Source: Anaerolineales bacterium (GTDB taxonomy: Bacteria; Chloroflexota; Anaerolineae; Anaerolineales; UBA4823). Taken from it: a stretch of DNA of 19,880 nt. The position numbers were made by a program, and so were the translations under genes. Below, piece after piece: positions 6,372 through 14,714 of this stretch. Under the pieces are notes generated by a model. The model ran no database searches and was not told the DNA's origin. It saw only the letters and a program-made list of their open reading frames with translations. The stretch is taken from NCBI GenBank assembly GCA_016932955.1, contig JAFGBV010000131.1, forward strand, positions 1-19,880, in the 5' to 3' direction. Positions within the stretch are counted from its first letter, which is position 1; every line of letters begins with the position of its first letter.

Positions 6372-8794
6372 TCTTGGAATCACCGCCTTCTCCACCAGTC
6401 CCTGAAACATCCTCCACAGCCCCCGCGGCGAGGCGGATGCAGACTGCCTTCGAGCTGTTGCTCCTTGGACTGATCCTGCTGGGGGGTCTGTTTCGCTTCT
6501 CCTGGACCAACTGGAGCCAGGGCACCAACCTGCACCCAGACGAGTACGGCCTCACCAACACCCTCACCCAGCTCAGCCTGCCGGAAAACCTCTCCGATTA
6601 CTTCAATACGCGCCTCTCGCCGCTCAGCCCGTACCACAAGTACGACCTGGACGGGCAGAAAACCGCCAGCGGCCCGGATAACCGCATGCGCTGGGGGCAG
6701 TGGCCGATCATCATCATCCGCTGGACAGCCGAGCGCACCGGCTACACCGGTTACAACGAGATGCGTCTGCTGGGCCGCCAGCTTTCTGCCCTCGCCGATA
6801 CCATCTCGCTGCTGCTAATCTTCCTCATCGGCGAGAAGCTCTACAACCGCCAGGTGGGGCTGCTCGCCGCCGCGCTGAGCGCTCTGGCTGTGATGCAGAT
6901 CCAGCAGTCGCACTTCATGACGGTGGACAACTTCGCCGTGTGCTTCTCCACCCTGGCGCTCTACGCCTGCGCGTGCATCGCCCGCCGCCCGTTAGCCTCC
7001 CGCCCGACCTCGGATCAAGCCAGCAGCGCCCCCCGTCCTTACCGGGTCGATGCACCGAGCGCAGGCTGGTTCCTGCTCTACGGCATCGCCCTCGGCATGA
7101 CCCTCGCCTCGCGCATCAACCTGCTCCCCCTGGCGGGAATGTCACTGATTGCCGCATGGATCAGCATTGCCGGGCTGCGCTTGCAGCAGCGCAGCGACCT
7201 GCCGCGCATCGCCTTCATCACCCTGCTCCTGCTCAGCCTGGCAGCAGCCGCCTCCCTGCTCACCTTCCGCCTCACCCAGCCGATGACCTTCCGCGCTCCC
7301 AGCGGCGATACTACCTTGCTCACCCTGCACTTCAACCAGGATTGGTTGGACAGCATGGAAGTGGCGCAGACCGAATCGCAGGGGATCGGTGGCGGGCCAC
7401 CCGCCGAGCAGTGGGCGCACCGCCCGGCCATCATCTTCCCGCTGGTGAACATGCTCTTGTGGGGCATGGGGCTTCCGCTGGGCATCATGGGCTGGGCAGG
7501 CTACTTTTGGGCCGCCTGGCGCTTGCTGAGTAAACCTCATGAATGGCAAGCGCATCTTCTGCCGCTCGTGTGGGTGGGCGGCTACTTCCTGTTCATGGCC
7601 ACGCGCTGGGTCAAGTCCATCCGCTACTTCCTGCCCATCTACCCCTTCCTCTGCCTGCTGGCTGCCTGGGGGCTGGTTGCCCTGTGGCAGAAAAGGGCCT
7701 CCTGGCGCGGCCTGCGTCGCGCCATTCCACCCCTTGTGGGTGGGGTAGTCGTGCTGGGTACGCTGGTTTGGGCAATGGCCTTTGTAAATGCCATCTACCG
7801 CACTGACCACACCCGCATCCAGGCCGCGCGCTGGATCTTCCACAGCATCCCCGCGCCCTTCCACCTGCAAATGCAGACCCCTGAGGGGGAAACGTCGCAA
7901 ATACCCGTTGCTGCGCCTGACTACCTGCGCATTGCCGCGCCGGTTGCCTACATGCAGCCGTTCACCCCAGATGCCAGCGGCACGCTGCAAGGCCTGCTGA
8001 TCCCGCATGCCCAGGCGCTGGATACAGGCACCTCTGCCACGCTGCGGGTGGTGATTGCCCTCGACATGAACGGCACCCAGCCACTGGATGAGGCGCTGGT
8101 CGTGATTCAGAACGATTGGGGCCAGCCGGACGGGGTCTCCTACCAGGCAGGTTTCAGCCAGGCGGTAAGCCTGCAAGCCGGGCAGACCTATTACCTGATC
8201 GCTTCGATCGCTGAGGGGGGCATGGTGATGATCTCGCGCAACGTGATCGCCAACGAGACCTGGGACGAGGGCCTGCCGATGGGGCTGGATGGCTACGACC
8301 CCTTCGGACAATTCTACCGCGGCATCGCCCTGGAGGCGCGCTGGTACGACGATGAGAATAAGCGCCAGATGTACATCGACGTGTTGAGTGAGGCCGATTA
8401 CATCATCTTGCCCAGCCAGCGCGCCATCTGGTCATCCTGCCGCATCCCGCGCACCTACCCGATGACGATGGAATATTACCGGGCGCTCTTCGATGGCAGG
8501 CTGGGGTTTGCGTTGGCTGCCAGCTTTAGCGCGCCGATGAAGATAGGCCCGCTGCAAATCTCCGATGTGGGGGGAACATTTGCCTGGGGCCAGATGCCAG
8601 CGCTGCCACTGTTCAACCACAACCTGCTCGCCGCGGAAGAGGCCTTCAGCGTCTACGACCATCCCCCGGTGTGGATCTTCGCCAAGCAGCCCAGTTTTGA
8701 CCCCCAGGCCGTAGAGCAAGTACTCTCGACCATCGACCTGAGCCAGGTGGTGGTGGAGCACCCCAGCCAGTCCAGCGGCAAGCCCTGCCGCTAA
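6368..8794 (+). CDS. GT-C (family 39/PMT-like) membrane glycosyltransferase
   Basis: An 808-residue polytopic membrane protein. After a proline-rich cytoplasmic N-terminus and a first helix (about 27-43), the first external loop carries TNLHPDEYG with Asp58-Glu59, the usual catalytic/metal acid pair of GT-C enzymes that use lipid-phosphate-linked sugars. QSHFMTVDNFAV further along is another typical motif. About ten helices extend to roughly residue 480. The C-terminal 320 residues are mostly hydrophilic and beta-rich, presumably outside the membrane. The acceptor and sugar are unknown; a role in envelope glycan or glycoprotein synthesis is inferred. The start is uncertain: TTG at 6368 overlaps the murI stop (TTGA) but has no SD, whereas ATG at 6437 (codon 24) has AGGCGG almost touching it. 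Both keep all domains. The gene converges with the synthetase gene, with 7 nt between stops. Confidence 0.78.
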   Translation: MILESPPSPPVPETSSTAPAARRMQTAFELLLLGLILLGGLFRFSWTNWSQGTNLHPDEYGLTNTLTQLSLPENLSDYFNTRLSPLSPYHKYDLDGQKTASGPDNRMRWGQWPIIIIRWTAERTGYTGYNEMRLLGRQLSALADTISLLLIFLIGEKLYNRQVGLLAAALSALAVMQIQQSHFMTVDNFAVCFSTLALYACACIARRPLASRPTSDQASSAPRPYRVDAPSAGWFLLYGIALGMTLASRINLLPLAGMSLIAAWISIAGLRLQQRSDLPRIAFITLLLLSLAAAASLLTFRLTQPMTFRAPSGDTTLLTLHFNQDWLDSMEVAQTESQGIGGGPPAEQWAHRPAIIFPLVNMLLWGMGLPLGIMGWAGYFWAAWRLLSKPHEWQAHLLPLVWVGGYFLFMATRWVKSIRYFLPIYPFLCLLAAWGLVALWQKRASWRGLRRAIPPLVGGVVVLGTLVWAMAFVNAIYRTDHTRIQAARWIFHSIPAPFHLQMQTPEGETSQIPVAAPDYLRIAAPVAYMQPFTPDASGTLQGLLIPHAQALDTGTSATLRVVIALDMNGTQPLDEALVVIQNDWGQPDGVSYQAGFSQAVSLQAGQTYYLIASIAEGGMVMISRNVIANETWDEGLPMGLDGYDPFGQFYRGIALEARWYDDENKRQMYIDVLSEADYIILPSQRAIWSSCRIPRTYPMTMEYYRALFDGRLGFALAASFSAPMKIGPLQISDVGGTFAWGQMPALPLFNHNLLAAEEAFSVYDHPPVWIFAKQPSFDPQAVEQVLSTIDLSQVVVEHPSQSSGKPCR

Positions 8795-8799
8795 AAGAA

Positions 8800-8818
8800 G
8801 TTTAGAATCCCTCTAAAC
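8800..8818. repeat. Small inverted repeat between convergent genes
   Basis: GTTTAGA and TCTAAAC form a 7-bp stem around a 5-nt loop, spanning the 7-nt gap and the last codons of the synthetase gene. It is symmetric, so it could act on either strand. It is A+T-rich and lacks a clear T run, so a terminator role is only possible. Confidence 0.3.
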
Positions 8819-11800
8819 GAGAAGCGTCCATCACGCCTGCCGCCAGGGCTGCAATGCGCTGCAACAGCCCCAGGCGATTGCCCTGCTGGACAAGATCCTC
8901 CGTCATCACCAAAACCTCATCGAAGAACAGATTCACCGCCGGGATCATGGGGACGAAGGCATTCAGGAAATCATCCACCGCGCCGGGTTGGCGCGGAGAG
9001 GCCTCTGCCTGCAGCAGAACAGCATACAACGCCCGCTCTGCCTGTTCCACAAAAACCGCCTCATTGACGGTGAAACGCTCGGCCTGGTCGCGGGTGATGC
9101 GCACGCAACGGGCGTAGGCAGGCAGGATCGTGTGCCAATCGGGGCGCGCCACCCAAGCCTCTAGCGCAGTCACCGCCCGGGCGGCGAGGGCAGGGTTGTG
9201 CCCCTGGGCAGCCACCACCGCATCGACCACATCGAAGCGGCGGCCTGACTCGAGCAGCAGGTTGCGCAGGCGCTCGATGATGAAGGTGAGGCACGCGGCT
9301 TTGTTCTCGGGGCTGATCGGGATGGGCAGGTTGGCAGCCGCAGCATCCAGCGCAGGGCGCAGGTCAAAATCCACATCCAGGGCCATCAATGCCTGCACCA
9401 GCCCCAGGGCAGCCCGCCTCTGGGCGAAGGGATCCCTGGCGCCGGTGGGGGCTAACCCCGCGGCGAACAACCCGCTGAGCGTATCCAGCCGGTCTGCCAG
9501 GCCTACCAGCAACCCGGGGCGGCTTTGCGGCATAGCGTCGCCAGCGTAGCGCGGCAGGTAATGCTCAAAGATGGCATCTGCCACCGCCTGGGTCTCATCC
9601 GAGGCGAGGGCGTAGTGGCGGCCCATCACGCCTTGCAGGGAGGTCATCTCCACCACCATGTGGGTTGCCAGGTCTGCTTTGCAGAGCTGCGCTGCCCGTC
9701 GGGCAGTGGCAACCTCGTCCGGGCTAGAGGCGAGGGCGGCGCTCAGCCAATCGACCAGTGCGCTGATGCGCTGCGTCTTATCCAGCATGCTGCCCAGCCT
9801 GGTCTGGAAGATCAAGGTGCCCAGGCGGGGTAGGAAATCCTCCAGGCGGTGCTTGCGGTCGTCGCGCACGAAGAAATCGGCATCGGCAAAGCGGGCGCGC
9901 ACCACATGCTCGTTGCCCTCGGTGATCAGCTCGGTGCCCTCGCAAACGCCGGGCTTGACCAGGGGCTTGTTGGCAACAGTGATGAAGTAAGGCAGCAATT
10001 CGGTCTGCTCGGCAGATTTGAAGACCGGGATGTATCTTTGGTGCTTCTTCATCACGGTGATGAGCACATCGCGGGGCAGGGCCAGGTGCTGGGGGTCGAA
10101 AGCGCCGCGCAGCGCGGCGGGAGCCTCAACCAGGTTCGCCACCTCCGCCAGCAGGGCGGGGTCTTCGAGGGCGTAACCGCCTACCTCTGCTGCCAGCGAC
10201 CGCACCTGGGCGAGGATGCTCTGCCGGCGCTCCTGCTGGTCGAGTAGGATGCCCTGCTCTGCCATGCAGCGAAAATACTCGCCCGCGGCGGGCACAACGA
10301 TCTCCTCCGCCTGGGTGAAGCGCAGCCCGCGGGTGCGGTTGCTGGACTGCAAGCCAGCGTAACCGAAGGGGACGACCTGCTCGCCCACCAGGGCCAGCAG
10401 CCAGCGCAGTGGGCGCGAGAAGGCCACGTTGGTGCTGTTCCAGCGCATCGACTTGTCGAAACGCAGCGCGGCGATCAGCCCGGGCAGGGCCTCACCCAAC
10501 ACCTGGGCAGCCGGGCGCCCGGCCTGGCGCACCACCGCGGTGACGTACTGCCCGCCATCGATCTCGCGCACCTGCAAATCCCCCACGGAGAGTCCCTTGC
10601 TGCGGGCAAAGCCCTCGGCCGCGGGGGTGGGCTGGCCCAGGGCATCGTAGGCGCGCGCAGCGGGCGGGCCTTTCACCACCTGCTCCAGGTCGGGCTGGTG
10701 GGGGGAAAGGTCAGCCACGAAGGCCACCAGGCGGCGGGGCGTTCCCAACGCGCGCACTTCGCCGTGCTCCAGGCGCAAGTCAGCTAGCAGGGCAGGCAGG
10801 CGCGCCCGCAACTGCTCCAGGGCAGATTCAAGATCGCCGCTGGGCAGCTCTTCCGTGCCGATCTCGAGCAGGAAGGGCTGGAGCCCTAACTGGGGGCGCT
10901 CCGGGGCGGGTTGGGCAACGGCGGCGGTGGTGGAAGCTTGCTCTTCTTTCAGCCAGGGATATTCCAGGCGCTGGCGCTGCTCCAGATAGGCATCGGCGAC
11001 GCGGCGAGAAAGCTCGCGCATGCGCCCAAAGTAGGCCTGGCGCTCGGTAAGCCCGATGGCGCCGCGGGCGTCGAGCACATTGAAGGTGTGCGAGCAGCGC
11101 AGGATGTAATCGTGGGCGGGCAAGACCAGGTTCTTTGCCAGGCAGGCATCGGCTTCTTTCTCGAACAGGTCATACATCTGGCGCAGGCGCTCCACATCAG
11201 CGACGTTGAAGTAATAAGTGCTCTGCTCTTGCTCCGCCTGCAGGTTGACATCCCCGCAGGTGAGGGCATCATTCCAGCGGATCTCGGTGAAACCATGCAC
11301 GCGCTGCAGGGCAATGGCAATGCGGTCCAGCCCGTAGGTGATCTCCACCGAGACGGGGTTGGTCGGCTGCCCACCCGCCTGCTGGAAATAAGTGAACTGG
11401 GTGATCTCCTGCCCATCCAGCCACACCTCCCAACCCAATCCCCAGGCGCCCAGCGCAGGCGACTCCCAATTATCCTCGACGAAGCGGATGTCGTGCTGGC
11501 GCGGGTCGATGCCCAGCGCTTCCAGCGAGAGCAGGTAAAGCTCCTGCGGGTTACCGGGATCGGGCTTGAGGATCACCTGAAACTGGTAGTGCATCTGCAT
11601 GCGGTTGGGATTCTCGCCATAGCGCCCATCGTCAGGGCGGATGGAAGGCTCCACATAGCCCACATTCCAGGGCTCCGGTCCCAGCACGCGCAGGGCAGTG
11701 GCGGGGTTAAGGGTGCCCGCGCCGACCTGCTGGTAATAGGGCTGCCAGATCAGGCAGCCGTGGTCGGCCCAGAAATGCTGCAGGGTGAGGATGAGGGATT

Positions 11801-11822
11801 GAAAATCGAGAGGTTTGGTCAT
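8802..11822 (-). CDS. glyQS: Glycyl-tRNA synthetase, fused alpha and beta chains
   Basis: A 1006-residue cytoplasmic enzyme charging tRNA-Gly with glycine at the cost of ATP. Residues 1 to about 293 are a complete alpha chain (GlyQ): [52 protein letters not shown], and [16 protein letters not shown] short alanine/proline-rich linker (about 294-312) leads to the beta chain (GlyS), opening with [13 protein letters not shown] and including [16 protein letters not shown], an HD-like region ([18 protein letters not shown]) and a C-terminal anticodon-binding domain. Separate GlyQ (about 300) and GlyS (about 690) subunits sum to the same length. Such fusions are known in Chlamydiae and some Chloroflexota and other lineages. 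No SD precedes the ATG. No T-box leader is apparent in the short upstream region. Confidence 0.95.
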   Translation of the reverse strand: MTKPLDFQSLILTLQHFWADHGCLIWQPYYQQVGAGTLNPATALRVLGPEPWNVGYVEPSIRPDDGRYGENPNRMQMHYQFQVILKPDPGNPQELYLLSLEALGIDPRQHDIRFVEDNWESPALGAWGLGWEVWLDGQEITQFTYFQQAGGQPTNPVSVEITYGLDRIAIALQRVHGFTEIRWNDALTCGDVNLQAEQEQSTYYFNVADVERLRQMYDLFEKEADACLAKNLVLPAHDYILRCSHTFNVLDARGAIGLTERQAYFGRMRELSRRVADAYLEQRQRLEYPWLKEEQASTTAAVAQPAPERPQLGLQPFLLEIGTEELPSGDLESALEQLRARLPALLADLRLEHGEVRALGTPRRLVAFVADLSPHQPDLEQVVKGPPAARAYDALGQPTPAAEGFARSKGLSVGDLQVREIDGGQYVTAVVRQAGRPAAQVLGEALPGLIAALRFDKSMRWNSTNVAFSRPLRWLLALVGEQVVPFGYAGLQSSNRTRGLRFTQAEEIVVPAAGEYFRCMAEQGILLDQQERRQSILAQVRSLAAEVGGYALEDPALLAEVANLVEAPAALRGAFDPQHLALPRDVLITVMKKHQRYIPVFKSAEQTELLPYFITVANKPLVKPGVCEGTELITEGNEHVVRARFADADFFVRDDRKHRLEDFLPRLGTLIFQTRLGSMLDKTQRISALVDWLSAALASSPDEVATARRAAQLCKADLATHMVVEMTSLQGVMGRHYALASDETQAVADAIFEHYLPRYAGDAMPQSRPGLLVGLADRLDTLSGLFAAGLAPTGARDPFAQRRAALGLVQALMALDVDFDLRPALDAAAANLPIPISPENKAACLTFIIERLRNLLLESGRRFDVVDAVVAAQGHNPALAARAVTALEAWVARPDWHTILPAYARCVRITRDQAERFTVNEAVFVEQAERALYAVLLQAEASPRQPGAVDDFLNAFVPMIPAVNLFFDEVLVMTEDLVQQGNRLGLLQRIAALAAGVMDASRLEGF

Positions 11823-11862
11823 GGCTGGCTCAGGTCCGAGGTGAGAATGAAGTCAGGGGTAG

Positions 11863-11871
11863 ATTATAACA
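11863..11871 (-). promoter_or_regulatory. Extended -10 promoter of the glycyl-tRNA synthetase gene
   Basis: Read on the minus strand, TGTTATAAT is a perfect extended -10 element (TG, one base, TATAAT at 11868-11863). Transcription would start near 11856, leaving a leader of about 34 nt. No clear -35 box is found at 16-18 bp and the leader holds no obvious SD. Confidence 0.55.
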
Positions 11872-12001
11872 GGCTTGGGGCGATTTCACTGCAGAGCGTG
11901 GCTGGGTGGGTGCACTAAGTTGCTAGTGTGGGGTGTGTCTTGGATGGTGGATGGGCTAAGATTTCGGTGCAGGGAGGGTGATGGAGACGGGACAGGCAAA
12001 A

Positions 12002-12040
12002 AACAGACGTTGTGCCAACAGACGAAATCAGCGCGATAAT
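12002..12040 (+). promoter_or_regulatory. Candidate promoter with 15-bp-spaced direct repeats upstream of the accessory operon
   Basis: GATAAT at 12035-12040 is a plausible -10 box 20 nt before the ATG at 12061. The best -35 candidate, TTGTGC at 12010-12015, is 19 bp away and weak. Two exact copies of AACAGACG (12002-12009 and 12017-12024) flank it with a 15-bp period, which could be an activator or repressor site. The remaining bases between the synthetase start and 12060 show no gene. Confidence 0.35.
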
Positions 12041-12060
12041 GATGTGAATGGAGCGGCGAG

Positions 12061-12168
12061 ATGACCAAACCCAAAAGCAAAGCCGAGCTTCTCGGTGACA
12101 TTCCAGGAGAACACAAACGTTCCGAGAGGATACTGGCGGATCTGGTGAGCCAGAAAGAGGAGGCATCG
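12061..12168 (+). pseudogene. N-terminal remnant resembling ClbS/DfsB (DUF1706) proteins
   Basis: Thirty-six codons from an ATG at 12061 encode a helical, charged segment whose opening (MTKPKSKAELLGDI, then EHKRSERILADL) resembles the first helix of ClbS/DfsB-family four-helix proteins, normally about 150-180 residues. The rest of that fold is missing. The frame continues without a stop into the methyltransferase, but a strong ribosome binding site for the latter sits in the last codons here. I read it as the leftover of a deleted gene whose promoter now serves the methyltransferase; a real N-terminal extension is the alternative. The family match rests on a short segment. Confidence 0.42.
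12157..12163 (+). promoter_or_regulatory. Strong Shine-Dalgarno site that decides the methyltransferase start
   Basis: GAGGAGG lies 5 nt before the ATG at 12169, an optimal spacing. It argues for initiation there rather than at the in-frame ATG at 12061. Confidence 0.7.
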
Positions 12169-12948
12169 ATGAACTTAATGACCCAGGCAAATAAAAATGG
12201 ATGGGATGGCCTGGCAAAAACCCATTACCAGAATTACCACATCGGCAAATTGCTTGCCGGAACGCCATTGCTGAACGAGGTGATCCGGGCAGAGGTGGGC
12301 GATGTGCGGGGCAAATCGCTGGTGCACCTGCTCTGCCATATCGGAACGGATACCCTGTCGTGGGCGCTGCTGGGAGCCAGGGTTAGCGGGATCGATATCT
12401 CCGCGGAATCGTTGAAGTATGCCCGCCTCCTGGCAGAGAAGATGGGCATCGAAGCCGATTTCATCGAGTCGGATGTCATGGATGTCATCCAGAAAGTGAA
12501 GAAGAAGCACGATATCGTATTTTCGTCGACGGGGGTGCTTTGCTGGCTGCCGGATATCCGGCGCTACGCCCAAACCGTACGCCACTTGTTGCACGACGAT
12601 GGTTTCTTCTATATCTTTGACGGTCACCCCTTCCGCAGCGTTCTGCTCGACGAGACAGGATCGTACAGCAGCAACACCATCCAGGGAGACTATTTCCGCA
12701 AAGAGGTGTGGCAGTATGACCACATGGGTGATTACACGGATGCGGAGCTTCGGGTAGAGACCCCCTCTTACGAATGGCATTGGACGATGGGAGAGATCGT
12801 CTCCGCTTTCTGCGCAGCCGGGATGCGGATCGTCTTCCTGCACGAGTTCCCGCAGTACTTCTACAGCGGGTACACGCCCTACGATGTTGAGGATGAGAAA
12901 GTGGAGCGATATCCATGCACCTTCAGTCTTAAGGCGATGGCAAAGTGA
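12169..12948 (+). CDS. Class I SAM-dependent methyltransferase
   Basis: A 259-residue protein starting MNLMTQANKNGWDGLAK. The SAM site is the variant motif I LVHLLCHIGTDTLSWALLGA (51-70) in place of the common D-x-G-x-G-x-G; this CHIGTDTLS form is known in a subgroup of methyltransferases. GIDIS with Asp76 is motif II, binding the ribose, and VFSSTGVLCWLPD is the motif IV region. The C-terminal half (WHWTMGEIVSAFCAAGM) resembles small-molecule methyltransferases, but the substrate is unknown. Start 12169 is chosen for its GAGGAGG site; using ATG 12061 would add 36 residues resembling another family. It is followed 38 nt later by an O-acetyltransferase and then a membrane methyltransferase on the same strand, so an operon is likely. 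Confidence 0.8.
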   Translation: MNLMTQANKNGWDGLAKTHYQNYHIGKLLAGTPLLNEVIRAEVGDVRGKSLVHLLCHIGTDTLSWALLGARVSGIDISAESLKYARLLAEKMGIEADFIESDVMDVIQKVKKKHDIVFSSTGVLCWLPDIRRYAQTVRHLLHDDGFFYIFDGHPFRSVLLDETGSYSSNTIQGDYFRKEVWQYDHMGDYTDAELRVETPSYEWHWTMGEIVSAFCAAGMRIVFLHEFPQYFYSGYTPYDVEDEKVERYPCTFSLKAMAK

Positions 12949-12986
12949 GATGAGATGCGCTTGATCTGGTCAAACAGGAGGCAAAG

Positions 12987-13550
12987 ATGACCACAAGAAC
13001 CGAAAAGGAGAAAATGCTCGCCGGAGAAGTATACAATTGCATGGACCCTGACCTAAATATTGACCGCCAAGAGTTGAAGCGCTACCTCAGGCTCTACAAT
13101 CAAACCGAAGCTCAGCCTGAGCGGCAAGCCATTCTCCAGTTGTTGCTCGGGCAGATCGGCCCGAATTCAATCATTGAGCCGCCCTTCTACTGCGTCTACG
13201 GTCAGAACATTTTTATTAGCAACTATGTCTATCTGAATGTCTTGTGCACCATTCTGGATTGCAATGAGGTGCACATTGGTCACCATGTTATGATCGGGCC
13301 AAGCGTCCAGATCTACACCGCTGCCCATGAACTTAAGGCAGCCGCGCGCATCCAGGGCTTGGAAGTCGCCAAACCGGTGGTGATCGAGGAGAATGTGTGG
13401 ATCGGCGGCGGGGCGATCCTCCTGCCAGGGGTGAGGATCGGGCGGAACGCTGTGGTAGGCGCGGGGGCGGTTGTCTCGCGCAGTGTTCCAGCGAATACAG
13501 TCGTGGTGGGGAATCCAGCCAGGGTGATCAGAGAGATCGAGCAAGATTAG
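12987..13550 (+). CDS. Maltose/galactoside-type sugar O-acetyltransferase
   Basis: A 187-residue left-handed beta-helix (hexapeptide-repeat) enzyme of the LacA/Maa/NodL group, which acetylates sugar hydroxyls from acetyl-CoA as a trimer. The N-terminal helical part TEKEKMLAGEVYNCMDPDL is the family's mac domain. Catalytic His114 is in YTAAHE. The hexapeptide coil runs through VVIEENVWIGGGAILLPGVRIG to the closing motif VVGNPARVIREI. The usual THPLDPEERNSGLEYGKP loop reads AHELKAAARIQGLEVAKP here, and the segment after YGQNIF differs from the common FFANFNC type, so substrate preference may differ. A near-perfect CAGGAGG lies 5 nt before the start. It probably shares a transcript with the flanking methyltransferases. 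Confidence 0.88.
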   Translation: MTTRTEKEKMLAGEVYNCMDPDLNIDRQELKRYLRLYNQTEAQPERQAILQLLLGQIGPNSIIEPPFYCVYGQNIFISNYVYLNVLCTILDCNEVHIGHHVMIGPSVQIYTAAHELKAAARIQGLEVAKPVVIEENVWIGGGAILLPGVRIGRNAVVGAGAVVSRSVPANTVVVGNPARVIREIEQD

Positions 13551-13581
13551 GCGGGCTGGATTTAACACGAAAGGAGGAAAA

Positions 13582-14121
13582 ATGAAGAAATATCAAGGGT
13601 GGGCAAAACGGGGATCCAGTGACAAACAGCAATTGATCACGATGCTCCTTGCAGGTGTTGTTTTCATCCTGATCCTTCCATACCTGCTGTACGTTTCTTC
13701 CAATGCAATTGACGAGTGGCTGAGTCTGCCCAAGATCCCGGCAGGCGCAGCAAAGTGGGTGATCGGGCTGATCCTTCTGGTAGGGGGATTCTTTCTGGCG
13801 TTATGGTCGATCGCCACACAAATCACGATCGGGAGAGGCACGCCGGTCCCCATCACGCCAACCCAGCAACTGGTGGTGAAAGGCCCGTTCGCCTATTGTC
13901 GCAATCCAATGACGCTGGGGACTTTTTTCGGGTATCTGGGTATCGGCGTATGGTTCGGCTCGATCTCGGCGATGGCAATTGTGCTGATCCTGGTCGCGCT
14001 GCTCTTGCTCTATATCAAGCGCTTCGAAGAAAAAGAACTGGAAGCCAGGTTTGGGGAAGGGTACCTGGAATATAAACGCAATACCCCCTTCATCTTGCCC
14101 CGCCTTCGCTGGCGCGCGTAA
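13582..14121 (+). CDS. ICMT/PEMT-like membrane methyltransferase
   Basis: A 179-residue integral membrane protein with helices at about 18-38, 57-77 and two between 110 and 145. The C-terminal catalytic signature of the isoprenylcysteine carboxyl methyltransferase / phospholipid methyltransferase superfamily is present: GPFAYCRNPMTLG (101-113), then FEEKELEARFGEGYLEYKRN near the end. Members use SAM to methylate lipids or membrane-bound thiols and carboxylates; the substrate here is unknown, and bacterial copies often have no assigned role. AAGGAGG at 13571-13577, 4 nt before the ATG, is a full-strength SD. The preceding gene ends 31 nt upstream, so it is probably the third gene of the operon. 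No terminator is clear behind it. Confidence 0.82.
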   Translation: MKKYQGWAKRGSSDKQQLITMLLAGVVFILILPYLLYVSSNAIDEWLSLPKIPAGAAKWVIGLILLVGGFFLALWSIATQITIGRGTPVPITPTQQLVVKGPFAYCRNPMTLGTFFGYLGIGVWFGSISAMAIVLILVALLLLYIKRFEEKELEARFGEGYLEYKRNTPFILPRLRWRA

Positions 14122-14327
14122 GCCAGGAAAATCATGACAGAGCATAACAAAACTTACAAATGATCGCACTGCAATAACAGCACTTTAGAAACCGATGTAG
14201 GCATTTGGACATGGTGAATGCGGCGCACATTGGTCATGGCGGCCGATGAGACCATCAAGCAGGTCATGCGGAAGAGACCTCTGACCGGCAACTTGCCAGC
14301 TGGAACATGAAGGATGAGCGCTTCACC
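14122..14327. other. 206-bp spacer between the operon and the toxin gene; nothing recognised
   Basis: This stretch separates the + strand operon from the converging toxin gene. It holds one + strand frame of 30 codons (14218-14310) and a minus-strand open stretch of similar length, neither with a ribosome binding site or a recognisable motif. No hairpin with a T run is visible. It may be decayed coding sequence. Confidence 0.5.
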
Positions 14328-14714
14328 TCACCAGATGGTTTGTAAATCATAACGCCGTATATCTTCATTTTTTGTCACCAGGGGCAAGGATTCCAATTGG
14401 CTTTGGGCGACCAGCATGCGGTCAAATGGGTCGTTGTGATAGGGGGGCAATTCATAAACGTGTGCGGCATGGCTTATTTGGATCGCCAAAGAGCGAAAAC
14501 GATACAAGCTCATGCGGCTGGAAATATATGCCGCTGGCGCTTCCGGCAAAATCAATCGACCCTTTGCAGTTTTGATTACAATCTCCCAAACACTTGCTGC
14601 TGAGAGAAAGATTTCATTTCGACCGTCTGCGATGATCTCTTTGGCGCGTGCGGATAACAGTGGATCATCCGTATTCCACCAAAGGAAGGTGTGGGTATCA
14701 ATCAGTACCTTCAT
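14328..14714 (-). CDS. vapC: VapC-type PIN-domain toxin ribonuclease
   Basis: A 128-residue PIN-domain protein, full length for the VapC family. The Mg2+-binding acidic residues are visible: Asp6 in VLIDTHTFLWW, Glu44 in SVWEIVIK, Asp98 in PFDRMLVAQ, and the closing TKNEDI (Glu117-Asp118). The LLIDTHTFLWW/NDPFDRML form is typical of VapC toxins paired with Phd/YefM antitoxins, which cleave RNA when freed from the antitoxin. The start ATG overlaps the antitoxin stop as ATGA, so translation is coupled and the antitoxin is made first. All catalytic residues are present, so the toxin looks active. Confidence 0.9.
   Translation of the reverse strand: MKVLIDTHTFLWWNTDDPLLSARAKEIIADGRNEIFLSAASVWEIVIKTAKGRLILPEAPAAYISSRMSLYRFRSLAIQISHAAHVYELPPYHNDPFDRMLVAQSQLESLPLVTKNEDIRRYDLQTIW

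Noticed and set aside
9849..11918. Long open frames on the + strand opposite the glycyl-tRNA synthetase (up to 335 codons)
   Set aside because: They are antisense shadows of a well-supported G+C-rich gene and show no family motifs.
11913..11931. CACTA/TAGTG inverted repeat upstream of the synthetase gene, possible T-box or riboswitch
   Set aside because: Only a 5-bp stem, and no T-box sequence or specifier-like structure is visible; it also lies upstream of the predicted transcript start.
14218..14310. 30-codon + strand frame downstream of the ICMT-like gene
   Set aside because: No SD, no recognisable motif, and a competing frame on the other strand of similar length.
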